From the NCBI GenBank assembly GCA_002007465.1, contig LNAC01000038.1:4385900-4449899 (forward strand): 64,000 bases of DNA, written 5' to 3'. Position numbers and translations under genes: made by a program. Shown one piece after another: positions 59,211 to 64,000 of this stretch. The DNA comes from Ailurus styani (Eukaryota > Chordata > Mammalia > Carnivora > Ailuridae). The stretch's first letter is position 1. Each line of letters starts with the position of its first letter. The notes below the pieces were generated by a model that was not told the DNA's origin, did not search any database, and worked only from the letters and a program-made list of their open reading frames with translations.

Positions 59211-59588
59211 ATTGTATTTGTTGGTAGGAATGCCATAAGAAAGTGTTGCAGAATGGGTGGCTTAAACAACATAAATTTGTTTTCTCAGTTTTAGAAACTG
59301 GAAATCCAAGATTCAGGTGTTGGCAGATTTGGTTTCTGCTGGGGCTGCTCTGTCTCTTTGGTTTGCAGATGGCTGTCTCTGGCTGTGAACTTCCCTCTGA
59401 AAGTGTGTATCTCTTTCTCGTCTTATGAGGACACCCATCATAGTGGATAGGGCCCCACCACATAGGATCTCATTCAAAATTAATTACTTCTGTAAAGGGT
59501 TTATCTTCAAATATGGTTATATTCTGAGGTAATGGTGTTTGGAACCTCAGGATATGAATTTGGGGAAAGTGCAATTCAGCTCATAACA
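59211..59588 (-). mobile_element. MLT1-class MaLR LTR, minus
   Basis: GAATGGGTGGCTTAAACAAC, TCTCAGTTTTAGAAACTGGA, GGTTTGCAGATGGCTGTCTC, CTTATGAGGACACCCATCAT, GGATATGAATTTGGGG and TCAGCTCATAACA follow the reverse complement of an MLT1-class LTR, near full length. Open frames on both strands here are LTR sequence. Confidence 0.92.
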
Positions 59589-59624
59589 AGCATGCTGAAT
59601 TAAATAGTGAGAAATTCACTGTGT

Positions 59625-59815
59625 ATGGTTCAAGAGGCTGCAGTTCATATTCTGGCTCTGGCATTTGGTGGCCTGTAGTAAGAATTGAATTCTTAATGAG
59701 ACTTTACTCATGTCTAATGGGAGGGGACAGAATAGAATTAAATGGATTGTTCTGAAAATTAAAGATAATATTTGTGATGTGCCAGACACATAGGATATCA
59801 ATAAATATATCCTCT
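59625..59815 (+). mobile_element. MIR SINE, plus
   Basis: GGTTCAAGAGGCTGCAGTTC, TATTCTGGCTCTGGCATTTG, ATTAAATGGATTGTTCTGAA and GTGCCAGACACATAGGATAT then CAATAAATAT match the MIR from head to tail. Confidence 0.85.
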
Positions 59816-60104
59816 TGTTAAAAAAAATTAATGTTCCTTTTGTTTCATGAAAAAAGCAAATTCAACAATATATATATTTTACCATAATTTGGGGGGAAGT
59901 ATCTAATTTTATAAAAATTTTAATGTCTGTGTGTTTATGTCTAACATTAAATTTCCACTGGTACATCACAGCTGACGTCCAGGTGTCTGACACATTGATC
60001 CCCTCAATTCCGGGCTTTCAACAGCCACTGCTTTCTCTCCAAGTTTGTCATGCTAATGTTACATTTTCTGTTTTTGTTTTGTTATAAAAAAAATTGGTGT
60101 AAAA

Positions 60105-60162
60105 GTTGGATATTTATCATTTCTGGTGGCTAATATTCTGTTGTATATATCGACCACATCAT
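60105..60162 (-). mobile_element. L1 LINE, inverted 5' part of a twin-primed copy
   Basis: GTTGGATATTTATCATTTCT, GGTGGCTAATATTCTGTTGT and ATATATCGACCACATC are reverse-complement L1 text from just before the segment that follows in + orientation. Confidence 0.85.
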
Positions 60163-60531
60163 CAGCATGGATGGGTCTGGAGGAGATTATGCTGAGGGAA
60201 ATAAGTCAAGCAGAGAAAGTCAATTATCATATGGTTTCACTCACTTGTGGAACATAAAGAATAGCATGGAGGACGTTAGAAGAAGGAAGGGAAAAATGAA
60301 GGGGGAAGGGAATCAGAGGGGGAAGTGAACCATGAGAAACTGTGGGCTCCGAGAAACAAACTGAGGGTTTCAGAGGAGAGGGGGGTGGGGGATGGCCCAG
60401 TGATGGGTATTAAGGAGGACACCTATTGCATGGAGCACTGGGTGTTATACGTGGACAATGAATCTTAGAACACTGAATCAAAAACTAATGATGTATCGTA
60501 TGGTGACTAACGTAACATAATAAAAAATTTT
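60163..60531 (+). mobile_element. L1 LINE 3' UTR (sense part), plus
   Basis: CAGCATGGATGGGTCTGGAG, GCTGAGGGAAATAAGTCAAG, CACTCACTTGTGGAACATAA, GGGAACCATGAGAAACTG-like text and GGAGCACTGGGTGTTATACG lead to the end ATAATAAAAAATTTTTT. With 60105-60162 it makes one 5'-inverted L1 insertion. Confidence 0.94.
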
Positions 60532-61771
60532 TTGAGAAGTTCTATATTGATAAGAACATACATGTCTTTAATATGATGTCAATGGACACATCATATTAAA
60601 TTAGTGGCTTATTTCACCATCACATACAAATGACAAGCAGTAAGATATTTCTAAAAAGTGTAATGTTTTTACAACAATTTTAAAAGGCTCTTATCCTTTG
60701 TCTACACTTTTTACAATAATTACAAACCTAAGATAACCTTTAATTTGGATGCATGGAATTATTTTCTCATTGGAATACTTCGTGACAGTATTTTACACAA
60801 ATTGAATTAAATACATTTTCTGAATTATTAACTTAAAAATACTTGCATGGAAGTAAATATCATAAGCATAAAGCAGAAAATAGCCTTCAGTAGCTAGCAT
60901 CTCTACTTCAAATTTATTGAAGGCAGAACGACAATTTTTAATTTTAAAATAGTCAACAAACTGTACATAGCATGATGTCAAATTGATTTATTCATATAAT
61001 CTGAATAAAGGCCTGTATTTAACTTTCTCTAGCTGTAATTCGTTCATTTTTGAATTTATGACAGGTCTCAGGGAAACAGACCCACAACTGTATTAGCCTT
61101 TTGGTCTTCTGATTACACAGGAATGCCATCTAGTGTCAAAACAGTAGCTACATCCATCCTCTCTGTCCTCTGGAATACTCGTGATTGCTTATGGGGAGGA
61201 AATAATACATTTCACACCACTTCTCTATAAAGTACGCTTTAAAGAAATATATCACAATGAATATATGGGGACCGCCTGTATATATATTAATAACATAAAT
61301 AATGTAGTGCAAGTGTGCTTTAGCTAGTCTTGGTTTTACTTTTTAGAGACTGAAAAATTTGATAAAATGCAAATAATATAAAATAAAATAAAATAAAATA
61401 AAACCAAGCCATTCTTTATAAGCAATTGCATTAAGGATAAATGTTTGTGAAGGTAATTACTACACTGTGAACTCAATGTTACATCAATTTATGCTTTAAT
61501 TTTAGGTTAAGTAACAATTCAGGAATAGATAGAAAATGTATTTTTGTTATTGTTCATAATTAATCTACTATTGTTAATATGTTTTGAAAGGGGAAAACAC
61601 TAAATCTAGTTAAAATATTGTCCAAAATTGTAGTCATTTTATTTATTACTTTTTATTAAATTTATTCATAAGAAGATAATTCATTTATAATTTTTTTAAT
61701 ATGAACTTCTCATGCTTTGCTAGTTTGCTATCAGAAATGTTTCTGAATTTCACTTAAACTGAACACCAAAT
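60532..61771. other. unassigned AT-rich stretch
   Basis: Contains an (AAAAT)n run at 61378-61404. No exon or repeat family recognised. Confidence 0.4.
61378..61404. repeat. (AAAAT)n microsatellite
   Basis: About five AAATA units in perfect register. Confidence 0.95.
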
Positions 61772-61785
61772 GAAAATGAAAAACA

Positions 61786-61978
61786 GGGCACCTGGGTGGC
61801 TCAGTGGGTTAAAGCCTCTGCCTTCGGCTCAGGTCATGATCTCAGGGTCCTGGGATCGAGGCCCGCATCGGGCTCTCTGCTCAGCAGGGAGCCTGCTTCC
61901 TCCTCTCCCTGTCTCTCTGCCTACTTGTAATCTCTCTCTGTGTGTCAAATAAATAAATAAAATCTTAAAAAAAAAAAA
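61786..61978 (+). mobile_element. young Can-SINE with perfect 14-bp TSD, plus
   Basis: GGGCACCTGGGTGGCTCAGT, GGGTTAAAGCCTCTGCCTTC, GATCGAGGCCCGCATCGGGC, CTCTGCCTACTTGTAATCTC and a long A tail. Flanked by GAAAATGAAAAACA at 61772-61785 and 61979-61992. A complete example of the subfamily broken at 24504-24581. Confidence 0.97.
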
Positions 61979-61992
61979 GAAAATGAAAAACA

Positions 61993-62689
61993 AGTTTGCT
62001 AAGTCAGTTTATTAGTTTCTTCTTTTGTAGCTGACTTTTATTATAAGTACAAGAATTTGCAGACGCTTCATTTTCCTCTCTGGGAAGCCAGTTTCTTTTT
62101 ATAAGTGCAGTGAAGTATTGCTTCATTAATTAATTTTCTATCATGTAGAACCATGTTTTACAAATGGTAGCAAGTACTGGAGTGGAATTTGCTAATAAAA
62201 GGCAGGAGATAAAGGTGCAGATGGAGGGGGACTTGAATGAACAGGGGACATTGTGTTCATGACAAGGAAAGAGACAGTAGGTAGTGGGGTGATTCACTTC
62301 AGCAGCCACAGTGGCTTGTGTTTCTGCATCTGAAAGACACACTTGCCTATACCATCAGTGCAGGCCTGAGCAAAGGCTTCTTACTTTAGCTTTAACATTG
62401 GGCCACTGCAAAAAAAGAACAGCTCCAAATACTGGCACCTATGAGAACCTGACCCACAGCCAAGACCAGCTGGAACCTGCCTCGCACCAGATACAACCAC
62501 CAATTCTGACGTAATTCAATCTGAAAGAGTGGAAGGCAGAGTTAAAACCCAGTTGTGAGGTCAGGCATACCTGGTTGTCATCTGTGGATTTCCTGTGTAC
62601 CACATATAATATGACATAATGATCAGATACATCACAAAAAATAAAGTGCGATTGTAATTATCTTACAGGGGAAAATTATATTACAGTGA
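61993..62689. other. unassigned stretch, locally less AT-rich
   Basis: 62280-62560 has more G+C and a 67-codon + frame (62311-62514) without a recognised domain. No repeat assigned. Confidence 0.4.
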
Positions 62690-62800
62690 AGAATTCCAAG
62701 TGAATTTATGTATTAATAAGAGACAAAAAGCAGGATTTGAGCCTAGGTCTGACTGGTTTTAAAATCCACCCTTTGGCTGCTTTAACATAAAGTATCTGTC
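62690..62800 (+). mobile_element. MIR fragment (3' part), plus
   Basis: AGCAGGATTTGAGCCTAGGT, CTGACTGGTTTTAAAATCCA and CCCTTTGGCTGCTTTAAC match the 3' third of a MIR. Confidence 0.72.
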
Positions 62801-63249
62801 AGCCAAGTTCTGGTGATTTGAGAAAATCACCTTAATTGTTGCCCTTGTTAATAATATAAGAGAGTGATATTATCTGTGTGGTTTTTTGAACTTATTAAAA
62901 ACTGTGGACACAGAACAGAACATATTTGAGATGATTTATTTCTTCAAATTGTTAACAGTTCAGTAGAGAGGTGAATGATTTAAATAAGGTGTTACTAAAG
63001 CATTACAACTTTTGGGATAGAAATGTCTAAGATTAACAGTGGAGAGCAGATCAACAATAACACCTGAAGTGGCAGCAGAAAGTATTAATAAAGGAGATAA
63101 TAAATGAATGAAGTCTTGAAGGATCAGTAGGTATTCGTATATAGGACAAGAGTAAGGGAAGGTGACTGCTCATGGAGGAAGCAGCATGAAATTGAGGCAT
63201 ACATTAGCTTGATATATTCAGGGTATTGCAAATAGTTTATTAAGCTTGT
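62801..63249. other. unassigned stretch
   Basis: Nothing recognised with confidence. Confidence 0.4.
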
Positions 63250-63345
63250 AAGGTTGTGAGGATTACACGAAGTAATCTATGTAAAGTCGTTTGTACAATT
63301 CTTGTCCTGGTAAGTAGCAAATACGCCACAAATGTTAGTAATGTT
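63250..63345 (+). mobile_element. MIR fragment, plus
   Basis: GGTTGTGAGGATTACACGAA, GTAATCTATGTAAAGTCGTT and AAATACGCCACAAATGTTAG follow the middle-to-end part of a MIR. Confidence 0.7.
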
Positions 63346-64000
63346 CTATAATAATAGGACTGTTATGGGTACATACCATTGTAGGAGACAAACCAGCAAC
63401 TTAAGTGAGAGAATGATCCCCAAGTACCTATTGCAGACCATGATAAATTCTCTCCCTCCTTTTTTTTTTTCCTGTCGATAAAAGTCAAAAAGCATTCTAA
63501 CTTTGGGAGTTTCAGGATGAATTTTGAACATTAGGATGACCACGCCATTAGCTAAATTATGGAGAACTGATTAAAAAACAATGTGATGCAAATTAGGAAA
63601 AGGATGCTTAAGGCAATAATACAACCAATAGCAGACGGATGGAGAGGAGAAACTTGTAATTGAAATTTTACAAAACAGTGTAGATGGGATTTTGCCAATG
63701 AGAAGACAGAGGGGAGTCAAGGATGTCTTCCAAATTACTGACTTGGTTGCTCTAGTGATGGTGTGTCCAAGAAATTCAGAGCCAGAATAACACTGCTAAT
63801 AAGATCCTTACTTCAATATACTACCATGAACTCAATACTCAACAAAAAATGCTATTCACCCCAAGCGTAAGCACTTTGTCAATTCCAGTTTTTCAAAAAT
63901 GCCAACTCTTGCAGGTTGACTTCTCATGAAAGTAGACGGCATGACAGAGACTAATGTGCTAGAATTTCATTAGGGAGAAAGCTTGGGATTTATGGAAGAA
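63346..64000. other. unassigned stretch to window end
   Basis: No repeat, RNA gene or exon recognised; T run near 63460. Confidence 0.4.

Noticed and set aside
61770..61952. Open frames reading GWLSGLKPLPSAQVMISGSW and similar in several places (also 10936-11148 and 41729-41947 minus)
   Set aside because: They are translations of Can-SINE heads, recurring at every young SINE copy, and not proteins.
61786..61978. tRNA gene from the SINE heads with A- and B-box-like motifs
   Set aside because: The tRNA-like part is followed directly by SINE body and A tail and does not fold into a complete cloverleaf by eye; it is a SINE promoter relic.

Overview
The window looks like nuclear intergenic DNA from a carnivoran mammal, most likely a caniform of the weasel family. 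The base composition is AT-rich. About 25 tRNA-derived Can-SINE copies are present, recognisable by the head motif GGCGCCTGGGTGGCTCAG and by pyrimidine-rich and AAATAAATAAAATCTT tails. Several carry the diagnostic stretch ACAAGTAGGCAGAGAGGCAG (read on the + strand of minus-oriented copies), a form I associate with mustelids. The remainder is mammalian L1, MIR, MaLR (MLT1-class) and ERVL/MLT2 retroelement debris, one Tigger-type DNA transposon, microsatellites and unassigned AT-rich sequence. I find no convincing protein-coding exon, RNA gene, CRISPR array or operon. The open reading frames are short and mostly fall inside repeats.

Layout. 0-12 kb: SINEs, a decayed minus-strand ERVL provirus with MLT2 LTR remains (2324-5606) that has itself received a SINE and an L1 piece, a MIR, two MaLR LTRs and more SINEs. 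12-20 kb: long unassigned stretches, one LTR-like 3' end, an ancient repeat and a MaLR LTR. 20-28 kb: an ERVL pol remnant, a one-base assembly gap inside a SINE flanked by a 36-bp duplication (24468-24618), a MIR, a SINE and a MaLR LTR. 28-40 kb: mostly unassigned DNA, with a small protein-like island (28028-28332), several LTR pieces and an ERVL pol fragment whose two parts face opposite ways (34985-35815). 40-46 kb: a MER2-like Tigger element, SINEs, an L1 3' end, a MIR, and an isolated CpG-rich patch (45190-45625). 46-52.5 kb: a dense block of seven SINEs among minus-strand L1 and MaLR sequence. 52.5-64 kb: unassigned DNA, two L1 copies with the 5' inversion typical of twin priming (53731-54536, 60105-60531), a SINE with an internal duplication, a MaLR LTR and MIRs.

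Nothing here acts as a set of cooperating genes. The biology visible is the layered history of retrotransposition: MIR, MLT1 and ERVL oldest, then L1, then Can-SINEs, the youngest of which keep perfect target-site duplications. Family names come from recognition by eye; subfamily assignments and exact ends need a RepeatMasker-type search.
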